From NCBI GenBank assembly GCA_002429315.1, contig DIZC01000097.1:36033-100032 (forward strand): a stretch of 64,000 bases of DNA, given 5' to 3'. Below, piece after piece: positions 7,649 through 15,901 of the stretch. This DNA is from Alphaproteobacteria bacterium UBA6038 (GTDB taxonomy: Bacteria; Pseudomonadota; Alphaproteobacteria; Micropepsales; Micropepsaceae). The position numbers were made by a program, and so were the translations under genes. The notes beneath the pieces are model-generated. The model had not been told where the DNA came from, searched no databases, and saw only the letters and a list, made by a program, of their open reading frames with translations. Position 1 is the stretch's first letter; every line of letters starts with the position of its first letter.

Positions 7649-8015
7649 GCGTCCCGAACGGTTGGTTTGTCCTCAAAGGAATGCCCGCCCGGGCGCCGCT
7701 GTTCCGGCGGAGGGCCCTTGGGCCTGCTCTACCAGTTTGTGCAGCAGGAGCGGCGGCTGAGGCTTCGCTGCGGCCCGGCAGAGGGGCTCCTGTAGGGCGG
7801 GCGGCATCCGTTTCAAGCCCTCCGGCGCAGGAAAGAAGAGGCCGCCGTCCAACGGAAAACGGGCTTGCCCGTCGCGCCTAAGTCTTTGCTTCTGTGCAGT
7901 ATTTTCATGTCACCGGACCGGTGCCTGGCGCAATGTCCGCAGGTCACCCGCCCCATGCAAAAAACGCACTTCTCAAAACTGAGGGCAATCCCCATTGTTC
8001 TGAACACTGAATGAT
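7649..8015. other. intergenic region without recognisable gene
   Basis: About 370 bases between the broken ZIP gene and the inhibitor gene. I see no convincing coding sequence, RNA gene or repeat. The last 100 bases are less GC-rich and probably hold the promoter of the downstream gene, but I cannot assign a clear -35/-10 pair. Confidence 0.4.
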
Positions 8016-8030
8016 AAAGGAGGTATTCAC

Positions 8031-8372
8031 ATGAGCAAACTATCATCCATCGCCTTTGGGGCGGCCGTTGCCTTGGCCTCCATCACCCTCGCCCACGCCG
8101 GTCCGGTGACCGGTTCCTGGAAGCTCAGCGTCGGCCAGAACGACGATCCTTGCGTCGTCACCCTGGCCGCCGATCCTGGCCTTGACACGGCCGGCGCCGC
8201 CAGCGCGACAGGAGACTGCAACGGCGTCGCCTTCGAGCGCTGGAAAGCGACCGGCGCCAAGCTCCAGCTGGAGCAGAACAATGGAACGCTGGTGGCCTAT
8301 CTGCGCGCCAAAGGCGATTCCTTCGAAGGCCAGCGGGTGTCCGACGGCAAGCTCGTTGCCCTGAGCCGCTGA
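8031..8372 (+). CDS. AprI/Inh (Omp19-like) metalloprotease-inhibitor-domain secreted protein
   Basis: 113 residues with a clear signal peptide (residues 1-23, ending TLAHA). The mature part is GPVTGSWKLSV, then one cysteine pair (C41 in DPCVVTL, C63 in ATGDCNG) and a small beta-barrel-like pattern. This matches the protease inhibitor Inh / Omp19 domain, which blocks serralysin-type zinc proteases in the periplasm. A very strong ribosome binding site, AAAGGAGG, at 8016-8023 with 7-base spacing fixes the start. The gene stands alone and ends in a strong intrinsic terminator, so it is probably abundantly expressed. No partner protease is in the window. Confidence 0.7.
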   Translation: MSKLSSIAFGAAVALASITLAHAGPVTGSWKLSVGQNDDPCVVTLAADPGLDTAGAASATGDCNGVAFERWKATGAKLQLEQNNGTLVAYLRAKGDSFEGQRVSDGKLVALSR

Positions 8373-8395
8373 ATTTCACGCATGCTCCCCAACTC

Positions 8396-8424
8396 GGGCC
8401 GCGCTCTGCGCGGCCCCTTTTTTT
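8396..8424 (+). terminator. intrinsic terminator after the inhibitor gene
   Basis: Perfect 8-bp stem GGGCCGCG / CGCGGCCC with a 5-base loop, followed by C and seven T residues. Confidence 0.85.
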
Positions 8425-8530
8425 CAGGCGGCCCTGCGCCGTCATGCGCGTTGCCCGGCTCCGCGGCGTTGGCTAAACCACCGCCCTTCAGGCTGGAAGG
8501 GGACGGCCCGGTGAAACAGGGAAGACTCCC

Positions 8531-10030
8531 ATGAAGGAATTCGGCCATTTCATCGGCGGCGATCAGGTGCAGGGCACCTCCGGCCGCTTCGGCGATGTGT
8601 TCAACCCCGCCACCGGCGAGGTGCAGGCAAAAGTCGCGTTCGCCTCCCGCGCCGAGGTGCGCAAGGCGGTGGAAGCGGCACTCAAGGCTCTTCCCGGCTG
8701 GGCCGCGACGAATCCGCAGCGACGCGCCCGTGTGATGTTCAATTTCAAGGCGCTGGTCGAGAAGAATATGGACCAGTTGGCGCATCTGCTTTCGTCCGAG
8801 CACGGCAAAGTCCTGGCGGACAGCCGCGGTGACGTGCAGCGCGGGATCGAAGTGATCGAATTCGCCTGCGGCATCCCGCATTTGATGAAGGGCGAATACA
8901 CCGAAGGCGCCGGCCCTGGCATCGATATCTATTCCATGCGCCAGCCGCTGGGGGTAGTGGCGGGGATCACGCCGTTCAATTTCCCGGCCATGATCCCGAT
9001 GTGGATGTTCGGTGTGGCGATCGCCTGCGGCAACACCTTTGTCTGCAAGCCGTCGGAGAAAGACCCGAGCGTGCCGATGCGGCTGGCCGAACTGATGATG
9101 GAAGCGGGTGCGCCGGCCGGCGTGCTCAACGTCGTCAACGGCGACAAGGAAGCGGTGGACGCGATCCTCGAGGATCCCGACATCCAGGCGGTGAGCTTCG
9201 TGGGCTCCTCGGCCGTCGCCGAATACGTCTATTCGCGTGGTACGGCACATGGAAAGCGCGTGCAGGCGATGGGCGGGGCCAAGAACCACGCCATCATCAT
9301 GCCGGACGCCGACCTCGATCAGGTGACGAACGAGCTGATCGGCGCCGGCTACGGTTCGGCCGGCGAGCGCTGCATGGCGATTTCAGTGGCGGTGCCGGTG
9401 ACGGACAAGCTTGCCGATGCATTGGTCGAGCGCCTGAAGCCGCGGGTGGAATCGCTGAAGGTCTCCACGCCAACCGATCCGGAAGCCGCATACGGCCCAA
9501 TGGTCACCGCGGCGCACCGTCAGAAGGTGCTCGACTATATCGATCTCGGCGTGAAGGAAGGTGCGGAGCTGGTGGTGGACGGCCGCGGCTTCAAGATGCA
9601 GGGCTACGAGAACGGCTTCTATCTCGGCGGCTCGCTGTTCGATCGGGTGACGCCGGAGATGAAAACCTACCAGGACGAAATCTTCGGCCCGGTACTGCAG
9701 ATCGCCCGCGCCGACGATTTCGACGAAGCCATCGCGCTTCCGTCCACGCATCAGTACGGCAACGGCGTGGCCATCTTCACCCGCGACGGCGACGCGGCGC
9801 GCGAATTCGCAAGCAAAGTAAAGGTGGGCATGGTGGGTGTGAACATCCCCATTCCGGTGCCGCTCGCCTATCACACCTTCGGCGGCTGGAAGCGCTCGGC
9901 GTTCGCCGATGTGAACGTGCACGGGCCGGAAGGCGTGCGCTTCTACACCCGCATCAAGACGGTAACGCAGCGCTGGCCCAAGGGCGGGGTGCGCGAGCAT
10001 CCCGATTTCGTCATTCCCACCATGAAATAG
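8531..10030 (+). CDS. mmsA: methylmalonate-semialdehyde dehydrogenase (CoA-acylating)
   Basis: A 499-residue aldehyde dehydrogenase superfamily enzyme. It converts methylmalonate semialdehyde or malonate semialdehyde with CoA and NAD+ to propionyl-CoA or acetyl-CoA in valine, thymine and inositol breakdown. Family hallmarks are visible: TPFNFPAMIPMWMFGVAIA, the cofactor loop CKPSEKDPSVP, SFVGSSAVAEYVY, and the catalytic cysteine in GSAGERCMAIS (about residue 285). The C-terminal half contains MVGVNIPIPVPLAYHTFGGW, a typical MmsA stretch. Length is normal. A small membrane protein gene follows 16 bases downstream. Confidence 0.95.
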   Translation: MKEFGHFIGGDQVQGTSGRFGDVFNPATGEVQAKVAFASRAEVRKAVEAALKALPGWAATNPQRRARVMFNFKALVEKNMDQLAHLLSSEHGKVLADSRGDVQRGIEVIEFACGIPHLMKGEYTEGAGPGIDIYSMRQPLGVVAGITPFNFPAMIPMWMFGVAIACGNTFVCKPSEKDPSVPMRLAELMMEAGAPAGVLNVVNGDKEAVDAILEDPDIQAVSFVGSSAVAEYVYSRGTAHGKRVQAMGGAKNHAIIMPDADLDQVTNELIGAGYGSAGERCMAISVAVPVTDKLADALVERLKPRVESLKVSTPTDPEAAYGPMVTAAHRQKVLDYIDLGVKEGAELVVDGRGFKMQGYENGFYLGGSLFDRVTPEMKTYQDEIFGPVLQIARADDFDEAIALPSTHQYGNGVAIFTRDGDAAREFASKVKVGMVGVNIPIPVPLAYHTFGGWKRSAFADVNVHGPEGVRFYTRIKTVTQRWPKGGVREHPDFVIPTMK

Positions 10031-10046
10031 GATTAAGGGGCATTCG

Positions 10047-10487
10047 ATGTCGCAGTATGAGTTGCAGCCGCAGACGCGGAGCTGGCTGCGTTGGGAATGG
10101 CGCGCGGCGCTGATCACCATCGTCGGCGGATTCGTCATCGCGGCCGCGTATCTCGGCTACATGACCTATCGGGCGGCGCACGCGCCGCAGCCGATCACCG
10201 CAGAGCAGCAGGCGCGGGTGAATGCCCAAGCATCGCTTGCGCTGTGCACGGCGGCGCTCGAACGAGCGAAGGCGTTCGGCATCGTCCCGAATTACGGCAA
10301 GCTGGCGAGCCCCGGTCTACGGACAACCGGTGTCAAGGGCCGCTACGACTGTCTCGCCGCCACCAGCGTGGCGGCCTACACGCTGGCGGCCGATCTGGTG
10401 TGCCGCGATTTGCGCGACCAGCGCTGCGTTGCCCTCTACAGCGTCACCCAGCAGGACGGCACGGTGCTCTACCAGCGGCACAGCTGA
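10047..10487 (+). CDS. small single-pass membrane protein, unknown function
   Basis: 146 residues, not recognised. One membrane segment is visible (about residues 20-42, ALITIVGGFVIAAAYLGYMTY), preceded by a short basic N-terminus. The bulk is therefore probably periplasmic. It has four cysteines (ALCTAAL, YDCLA, LVCRDL, QRCVALY), which could form disulfides there. It is preceded by GGATTAAGGGGC and lies 16 bases after mmsA, so it is probably cotranscribed. No conserved domain is apparent. Confidence 0.6.
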   Translation: MSQYELQPQTRSWLRWEWRAALITIVGGFVIAAAYLGYMTYRAAHAPQPITAEQQARVNAQASLALCTAALERAKAFGIVPNYGKLASPGLRTTGVKGRYDCLAATSVAAYTLAADLVCRDLRDQRCVALYSVTQQDGTVLYQRHS

Positions 10488-10540
10488 ACGCCGGATCTTT
10501 TTCGGCTACCGCCGTGGACTCGCCGCCGCGGCGGATTGAT

Positions 10541-11509
10541 TCACGTGTATTTGGCGACGAACGCATCGAAACCGTCCCAGAAGCGGGCGCGGACGGAATC
10601 GTTCTCCATCAGGATTTCGTGCTCGGCATCGGCGAGTTCTTCGTACTGTCCGTTGGGCAGGCGCGCGGCGAATTCGCGCGTGGCCGCCGTGTCGACGATG
10701 CGGTCGCGGCCGGCGCCGAACACCAGCGTCGGCGTGAGGATTGCTTCTGCGTAGCCCGGCGACGTCGCGATATCCATGGAGCGGTACGCGGCTTCCAGCC
10801 AGCCCCAGGTCGGGCCGGCAAGCCGCAAATTGGGATGCTCCCGCAGCACCATCTGCGTCCGGTTGAAGCGCGCGCGATCCGACGTCACCAGCTGATCGGC
10901 GAACGTCATCTTGAGCGGATCGCGCTCCTTCATCCCCAACACCCATTGCGAGCCGCGCCCGGCGAGATTCTCGGCAAAGCACATCAGGCGCGCCAGCCGC
11001 GCCGGATAGCCGCGGGTCTGCGCCCGCAGCATCGGCGCCGACAGCACGGCGGCGGAGAACTGCCTGGGACGATCGTGCATGGTGCGCAGCAGGATGTGCG
11101 CCCCCATCGAATGGGCGAGCGCGACCGGCGGGCGGTCGGTGAGGTTGTGCACCACTTTGTCCATGAAGGCCTGCAGGTCGGACAGGTATTGCGAAAAATC
11201 GGCGATGTGCGCCTTCAGCGGATTGTCGAGCGCGCGCACGGAGCCGCCTTGTCCGCGCCAATCCAGCGTCGCCACCGTGAAACCGCGCGACGACAGTTCG
11301 CCGATGACTTCGAGATATTTCTCGATGAATTCGGTCTGGCCGTGCAGCAGCACGCAGACTCCTCGCGGCGTGAGTTCGGGCGATGGCAACAGCGTGGCGA
11401 TGCGCAGCGATTTGCCGTCGCGGCCGTACAGATAGCGCGGCTGGAGGTCCTCCGCCCTGACGACGCGGGGGCTGCCGCTCACCCCGCCCGATCCCGCTCG
11501 TGCATCCAT
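10541..11509 (-). CDS. alpha/beta hydrolase, lysophospholipase / monoacylglycerol lipase type
   Basis: 322 residues of the serine aminopeptidase S33 (Hydrolase_4) branch. The oxyanion-hole region is VLLHGQTEFIEKY, the core DWRGQGGS is intact, and the nucleophile serine is S134 in LAHSMGAH. Asp and His of the triad are plausible in GAGRDRIVD and ADAEHEIL. PldB-like lysophospholipases and monoglyceride lipases share this pattern. The probable role is hydrolysis of lysophospholipids or monoacylglycerols; cytoplasmic, as no signal peptide is visible. It converges with the small membrane protein gene. Confidence 0.8.
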   Translation of the reverse strand: MDARAGSGGVSGSPRVVRAEDLQPRYLYGRDGKSLRIATLLPSPELTPRGVCVLLHGQTEFIEKYLEVIGELSSRGFTVATLDWRGQGGSVRALDNPLKAHIADFSQYLSDLQAFMDKVVHNLTDRPPVALAHSMGAHILLRTMHDRPRQFSAAVLSAPMLRAQTRGYPARLARLMCFAENLAGRGSQWVLGMKERDPLKMTFADQLVTSDRARFNRTQMVLREHPNLRLAGPTWGWLEAAYRSMDIATSPGYAEAILTPTLVFGAGRDRIVDTAATREFAARLPNGQYEELADAEHEILMENDSVRARFWDGFDAFVAKYT

Positions 11510-11655
11510 AGCGCCGCCGACCGCACGCCTCTCTTCACGACCGTTCTAAGAGGGGCGCGTGGAAAGAGCGTTGCCGTGGCGCTGACGATTTTCTGAAACT
11601 GCAAAGCATCTCTCCTCTCCCCCGGATGCGCGGGGTGCGAGGACAGAGACGAAGA

Positions 11656-11979
11656 TCAGCCCCTGGCCTTCTGGAGGATCGGCCCAAGCCGCATGGCAAG
11701 GCCCATGTCGCCGGCCACCCGCAGCTTGCCCTGCATGAAGGCGCTGGTGCCATCGAGCTCGCCCTTGATCATCTTGTCGAAGGTTTCGAGGCTCACCGTG
11801 ATGGTGCAGTCCGCGCTCTTGCCTTCGCCGTCGGCCACGGTGTTCGGCGTGGACTTGCCGTCGATGAAGACGCTGCCCGGTTCGCCAAAATCGAATTTCA
11901 GCGTGCCGCCGAGGCCGGAATCCGCCCCGATCGCAGGGCCCATCCGTTCGATGATCTCCTTGACCTGCTCATTGCTCAT
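11656..11979 (-). CDS. SCP2 sterol-binding-domain protein
   Basis: 107 residues, essentially a single SCP2 domain. It has an N-terminal helix (NEQVKEIIERMGPAIG), the beta strands DCTITVSLETFDKMIKGEL, and a C-terminal helix FMQGKLRVAGDMGLAMRLG. Such proteins bind acyl-CoA or other hydrophobic ligands in the cytoplasm. The ATG is preceded by GAAAGGGA. It is a single gene between two hydrolases. The name is structural; bacteria of this type generally lack sterols, so the ligand is probably a fatty acyl compound. Confidence 0.85.
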   Translation of the reverse strand: MSNEQVKEIIERMGPAIGADSGLGGTLKFDFGEPGSVFIDGKSTPNTVADGEGKSADCTITVSLETFDKMIKGELDGTSAFMQGKLRVAGDMGLAMRLGPILQKARG

Positions 11980-12148
11980 GAAAGCGTCCCTTTCCTCACC
12001 GCCGGCTTTCGGCAGTTATCCTATGCCTTCCGCACCCGGCCGAGCGTTCGGCGGGCACTCGCAAATATGAGCATTTGTCAGCCGCGCCCGCAATGGCGCC
12101 CGCGGGCAAATGGTCGTAACCTGCCGCAGGGCAAAACAGGAGAGCGGA

Positions 12149-13033
12149 ATGGGTGTCGCCGACCGGGCCGCGGTGTTCGCATTTCTCAAGCAAAACGAGA
12201 TCGAGAATCTGAGCCTTGGCGAACAGCGGGCGCGGATGGACAGTCTCGCCGATTTCTTTCCGGTGCCGGACGGCGCCGAAGTGGAGCCGGCGACGGTCGG
12301 CGGGATTGCGGGAGAGTGGGTGCGGGCGCGGCGCGCGCGCAACGACGCGGCGCTGCTGTTCCTGCACGGCGGCGGATATGTGATCGGCTCGCCGAAATCG
12401 CACCGGCATCTGGCCGCTGCGATCAGCGAGGCCTCCGGCGTGCCGGTGTTCCTGGCCGACTACCGCCTGGCGCCGGAGCACCGGTTTCCCGCCGCGGTCG
12501 AGGATGCGGTTGCCGCGTACAAGGGCCTCCTCGACTCCGGCATCTCGCCGGCGCGACTGGCAATTGCCGGCGACAGCGCCGGCGGCGGATTGACCATCGC
12601 CACGTTGGTGTCGCTGCGCGAGCAGAAGATTCCGCTGCCGGGCTGCGCGGTGGCGCTTTCGCCGTGGACGGATCTGAGTCAGGGCGAAGCCGGCCGAACG
12701 CGGCTCGCTCGCGATCCGATGGTGAAGAAGGAAGGGCTCGACGGCATGGCCGCGGCGTATCTTGGCGGACAGGACGCCAAATCGCCATTGGCCTCGCCGG
12801 TGTTTGCGGATTTGCACGGGCTGCCGCCGCTGCTGATCCAGGTGGGAACGGAAGAGGCGCTCTACGACGACGCCGTGCGATTGAAGGCGCGCGCCGAAGA
12901 GGCCGGCGTCGAGGTGAGCGCCGAAAGCTGGGGCGGGATGATTCATGTGTGGCACATCTTCCATCCCATTCTGTCGGAAGGACGCGATGCCGTGGCGCGC
13001 ATCGGCACGTATCTGAAGACGCATATCGAATGA
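12149..13033 (+). CDS. HSL-family alpha/beta hydrolase (esterase), catalytically complete
   Basis: 294 residues from the ATG at 12149, chosen because CAGGAGAG lies just upstream; a longer frame starting at 12110 has no such signal. Hormone-sensitive-lipase-type motifs are present: HGGGYVIGSP (oxyanion hole, residues 73-82), YRLAPEHRFPA, and the nucleophile S143 in GDSAGGG. The acid and base lie in GTEEALYDDA and GMIHVWH. It is a probable cytoplasmic carboxylesterase for short to medium acyl esters. It overlaps the next small membrane-protein gene by ATGA. A second HSL-type gene at 15902 has lost its serine, which makes a useful contrast. Confidence 0.88.
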   Translation: MGVADRAAVFAFLKQNEIENLSLGEQRARMDSLADFFPVPDGAEVEPATVGGIAGEWVRARRARNDAALLFLHGGGYVIGSPKSHRHLAAAISEASGVPVFLADYRLAPEHRFPAAVEDAVAAYKGLLDSGISPARLAIAGDSAGGGLTIATLVSLREQKIPLPGCAVALSPWTDLSQGEAGRTRLARDPMVKKEGLDGMAAAYLGGQDAKSPLASPVFADLHGLPPLLIQVGTEEALYDDAVRLKARAEEAGVEVSAESWGGMIHVWHIFHPILSEGRDAVARIGTYLKTHIE

Positions 13034-13449
13034 GCCTGGACGACGCGCCGCCGAGCGAAATCGAATCGGCGATTCCGCTCGCGCCCCAGAAGCGCGATGC
13101 GCTGGGGCAGCTCTGCTTCGTCCTGCATTTCCTGCCGCTGATCTACGTGGTGACCGGATGGCTGGCGCCGTGGCGCGGCGCGCTGATTTTCTATCTCGTG
13201 TTCCTGCCGGCGATGTTCGTGCAATGGAAGCTGAACAAGAGCTCTTGCGTGCTGAACAACATCGAGTCGCTGATCCGCACCGGGCGCTGGCGCAATCCGT
13301 CCAACCGCGAGGAAGGCGCCTGGCTGCGCACCCTGGTGAACGACAAGACCGGCTGGAATCTGTCCCGCGCCACGATGGATGCTTTCATCAATACCGTGCT
13401 GGCGCTCTTCTGGCTGCTGGGTCTCGCGCGGCTGCGAGGTTGGGTTTAG
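13030..13449 (+). CDS. small two-to-three-pass membrane protein, unknown function
   Basis: 139 residues, not recognised. The ATG overlaps the TGA of the upstream esterase (ATGA), indicating translational coupling. Hydrophobic segments are at about residues 30-48 (FVLHFLPLIYVVTGW), 50-65 (ALIFYLVFLPAMFVQW) and 122-136 (FINTVLALFWLLGLA), with a polar stretch SLIRTGRWRNPSNREEGAWL between. Coupling to the esterase suggests a shared role, for example at the membrane surface, but there is no direct evidence. Confidence 0.65.
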   Translation: MSLDDAPPSEIESAIPLAPQKRDALGQLCFVLHFLPLIYVVTGWLAPWRGALIFYLVFLPAMFVQWKLNKSSCVLNNIESLIRTGRWRNPSNREEGAWLRTLVNDKTGWNLSRATMDAFINTVLALFWLLGLARLRGWV

Positions 13450-13766
13450 CACAAACAAGCGCATATCATTTGATGCACGGTTCGTGCGCGTGCAGAGGAA
13501 CGCGTGCGGCCATTCGAAAAAAATGAAATCGCGTTCAGAATGCGATCGATACGCGCAAAGACTATATTTGCTGCGGCCGGTGCTGTAGCCTCGCATCACT
13601 TCGTCTGCATAGGCTGAACCGCGACGGACCGGCCGGTGTGACGGGGGCAGTATGGACTGCCGAAGTAGCTAGCCGCCGCTTCGCCGTCTTCCAAGAATCG
13701 GACCAATCCGCGCGAGGGTGGGGCTGCACGCTGCCGGCCGCTCGCGCTCTGAAGGGGTGTCGTTCC
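13450..13766. other. intergenic region, promoter-bearing
   Basis: 317 bases between two same-strand genes. I see no coding sequence. A short inverted repeat ATCGC...GCGAT with a 9-base spacer lies near 13526-13544 in an AT-richer patch that may hold the promoter of the PepSY/PEQ gene. No defined promoter boxes could be assigned. Confidence 0.35.
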
Positions 13767-14987
13767 ATGAGCAGAGTCAAATTCATTCTGATGTTGTCCG
13801 CTGCCGCGGTGGCCGCATCGGCGAGCGCCGAAGCCGCGCCGCTGATTTCATTTTCGCTGAACCTGCCCGCACCTACCGTGGCAGTGAACCAGGCGCTGTC
13901 GCCGAGCGCCATTGCCGGCCGGCTCGGCCAGCAGGGTTTCCGGGTGCAGGAGATGTACCGCAAGGGCCCGGCTTATGCGGTGACCGCGACCGGCCGCAGC
14001 GGCAACAAGGTGCTGCTGATGGTCGATGGCCACAGCGGCGTCATTATCGGCATGAGCGTGCTGGCCGCCGCGGTTCCCATCGCGCCGCAGGTTGCGCCGA
14101 ATGCGGTGTTCGTCGACGACCGCCATCCGTTCGGCGCCGTGGTGCCCGAAGTGATCTACGACCATTGGGACCGCTACACCGAACCGCAATGGGTGCAGGC
14201 CGGACCCGTGGCGATCACCGTCAAGCCGACCTATGCGCCGTTCCGATATGCGGTGCCGTTCAAGTTCGTGCACACCTCGCCGCGCAGCCACAAGAGTTAC
14301 GCCCTCGCGCCGCCGAACTATCGCGGCATGCAGCTCCGCAACAGCTCCGGACAGCAGATCCGGGCCGCGGACACGCGCGCCGACGCCGCCGATGAAGAAG
14401 CGGCGTATCAGGCCGAACGCGCCGATCAAGCGACCTACGACAAGGAGGAGGCGCTGGGACAGAGAGACGAGGCCGATCAGCGCGCCGACGACCTCGACCG
14501 GGAGAACAACGATCTCGCCGATTACGGCGCGGAGCAGGAGCAGCGGGCCAACGACGCCGAAGCCCGCGCCGACGCGGCCGAGAAGCAGCTGGAAGAGCAG
14601 GGCCATGCGGACGACCCGTGCGGCTCCGGCTGCGACATCGCAGAGCCGGTCGGCAAAGACACAATCACTCCGCAGGAGGAGACGCCCGAACCACCGGCCG
14701 CGCCGGAACAGGGCGAAACGCCGGCAGCGCCGGAACAGGGCGGCGGTGGCGAGCCGGCCGTGGCACCCGAGCAGCCGGCTGCGCCGGACCAGCCCGCTCC
14801 GCAGGAAGAACAGCCGGCCCCGCAGCAGGAGCAGGCCGCACCCGAGCCGGAACCACAGCAGGAGCAGGCGGCACCGGAGCCGGAGCCGCAGCAGGAACAG
14901 GCCGCACCCGAGGAGAGTGGCGGCGGTGACCAGGGCGGCGGCGGTGACAGCGGCGGCGGCGGAGATGACGGCGGCGGCGACCAGTAA
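13767..14987 (+). CDS. secreted PepSY-like protein with alanine-rich coiled coil and Pro/Glu/Gln repeats
   Basis: 406 residues from the ATG at 13767, which opens with a signal peptide (cleavage near ASAEAA, about residue 25). Residues ~45-90 resemble a PepSY-type fold (AIAGRLGQQGFRVQEMYRKG, then a second strand pair). Residues ~205-280 form a charged, alanine-rich coiled coil (ADTRADAADEEAAYQAERAD). The C-terminal ~120 residues are low-complexity: APEQ/PQQEQAAPEPE repeats, then a Gly/Asp tail. One C-x3-C pair (DDPCGSGCDI) sits at the junction. The domain order suggests an exported, possibly cell-surface or wall-associated protein. Its function is unknown, and the repeats may vary between strains. 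Confidence 0.7.
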   Translation: MSRVKFILMLSAAAVAASASAEAAPLISFSLNLPAPTVAVNQALSPSAIAGRLGQQGFRVQEMYRKGPAYAVTATGRSGNKVLLMVDGHSGVIIGMSVLAAAVPIAPQVAPNAVFVDDRHPFGAVVPEVIYDHWDRYTEPQWVQAGPVAITVKPTYAPFRYAVPFKFVHTSPRSHKSYALAPPNYRGMQLRNSSGQQIRAADTRADAADEEAAYQAERADQATYDKEEALGQRDEADQRADDLDRENNDLADYGAEQEQRANDAEARADAAEKQLEEQGHADDPCGSGCDIAEPVGKDTITPQEETPEPPAAPEQGETPAAPEQGGGGEPAVAPEQPAAPDQPAPQEEQPAPQQEQAAPEPEPQQEQAAPEPEPQQEQAAPEESGGGDQGGGGDSGGGGDDGGGDQ

Positions 14988-15000
14988 AAATCGCAATGGT

Positions 15001-15026
15001 GCCCCGCCGTCTTCCGGCGGCGGGGC
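15001..15026 (+). terminator. possible GC-rich terminator hairpin
   Basis: GCCCCGCCG / CGGCGGGGC 9-bp stem with an 8-base loop, starting 13 bases after the stop of the PEQ-rich gene. There is no T-run after it, so it may be a Rho-independent terminator only in a weak sense or an RNA-stabilising hairpin. Confidence 0.4.
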
Positions 15027-15104
15027 CCCTTCCAACGTTCTGATTCTGGCAGACCGCCAAACGGGGACGTGCCCCCGACTTCGCGCAGGACTGTCAGTCG
15101 CCCT

Positions 15105-15133
15105 CTTGAAGTGCCAGAGGGCCGAAATTATCT
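15105..15133 (+). promoter_or_regulatory. candidate RpoH (heat-shock sigma) promoter of the Hsp20 gene
   Basis: CTTGAA at 15105-15110 and TTATCT at 15128-15133, spaced 17 bases. This resembles the alphaproteobacterial RpoH consensus (CTTG, 16-18 bases, then a C/T-TAT-x-T box). Transcription would start near 15140, giving a ~90-base leader before the ATG. Confidence 0.55.
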
Positions 15134-15139
15134 AGGAGT

Positions 15140-15231
15140 AGTCCGGGTGGCCTCTAGGCATCTGGACGCAGAACCGGCCTCGGGCCCGTTGAGGGGCGAG
15201 GCCTCCACATCGCTTTTAGGAGGTTGTGACC
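15140..15231 (+). promoter_or_regulatory. ROSE-like RNA thermometer candidate in the Hsp20 leader
   Basis: The ~90-base leader is structured. A 7-bp stem GGCCTCG / CGAGGCC lies at 15176-15203. The element TCGCT (fitting the UYGCU core of ROSE thermometers) sits directly before the ribosome binding site AGGAGG at 15219-15224. In known rhizobial ROSE elements that core pairs with the Shine-Dalgarno and melts on heat shock. I judged this by eye without folding. Confidence 0.5.
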
Positions 15232-15693
15232 ATGAGATTCGATTTTACCCCGCTGTTCCGTTCGACCGTCGGCTTCGACCGGCTGTTCGACATGCTGGAC
15301 CAGGTTTCCCAGTACGACGCCGGTCAGTCCTACCCCCCCTACAACATCGAGCGCTCGGATGAGACCCACTACCGCATCACCATCGCGGTCGCCGGCTTCG
15401 CCGAGAAGGACCTGAACGTGGAAGTGCACGACGGCGTGCTCACCATTTCGGGCAAGCGCGAAGACAGCGACAAGTCGGAAGGACGGAACGTCCTCTACCA
15501 GGGCATCGCCGGCCGCGCCTTCGAGCGCCGCTTCCAGCTCGCCGAGCATGTCGAAGTGAAAAATGCCCGTCTCGAGAACGGGCTGCTTCATGTCGACCTC
15601 GAGCAGATCGTGCCGGAAGAGAAGAAGCCCCGCCGCATTTCCATCAATGCGCCGGAGCTGAAGACCATCGAGGGCAAGGCGAAGGCCGCCTGA
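15232..15693 (+). CDS. small heat-shock protein, Hsp20/IbpA type
   Basis: 153 residues. The start at 15232 is fixed by AGGAGG eight bases upstream; an in-frame GTG two codons earlier is too close to it. The N-terminus MRFDFTPLFRSTVGFDRLFDML is typical of proteobacterial IbpA-class proteins. It is followed by the alpha-crystallin domain (YNIERSDETHYRITIAVAGF to the C-terminal strand ENGLLHVDLEQIVPEE). Its job is ATP-independent holding of unfolding proteins in the cytoplasm during heat stress. The upstream RpoH-like promoter and ROSE-like leader fit heat induction. It is followed by a strong terminator. Confidence 0.93.
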   Translation: MRFDFTPLFRSTVGFDRLFDMLDQVSQYDAGQSYPPYNIERSDETHYRITIAVAGFAEKDLNVEVHDGVLTISGKREDSDKSEGRNVLYQGIAGRAFERRFQLAEHVEVKNARLENGLLHVDLEQIVPEEKKPRRISINAPELKTIEGKAKAA

Positions 15694-15720
15694 TCGGACG
15701 GACGGTTCGAGAATCCGCGA

Positions 15721-15756
15721 AAAGGCCGGGTGTTCCGCACCCGGCCTTTTCTCTTT
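15721..15756 (+). terminator. intrinsic terminator after the Hsp20 gene
   Basis: Perfect 9-bp stem GGCCGGGTG / CACCCGGCC (15724-15746) with a 5-base loop, preceded by AAA and followed by TTTTCTCTTTT. Confidence 0.9.
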
Positions 15757-15901
15757 TGTCGGGCCGCCGCGCCACCGTGGTCAGCGCGGAATAGATCACG
15801 TCAGGACGCGGCTGTTGGCAGAGGCAACAATCTTGAGATGACAAAATTGTTCAGGCGGGCCTATTGTGCGTCTCGTTTCCGCTGGCTCGCCGGAATCCTG
15901 C

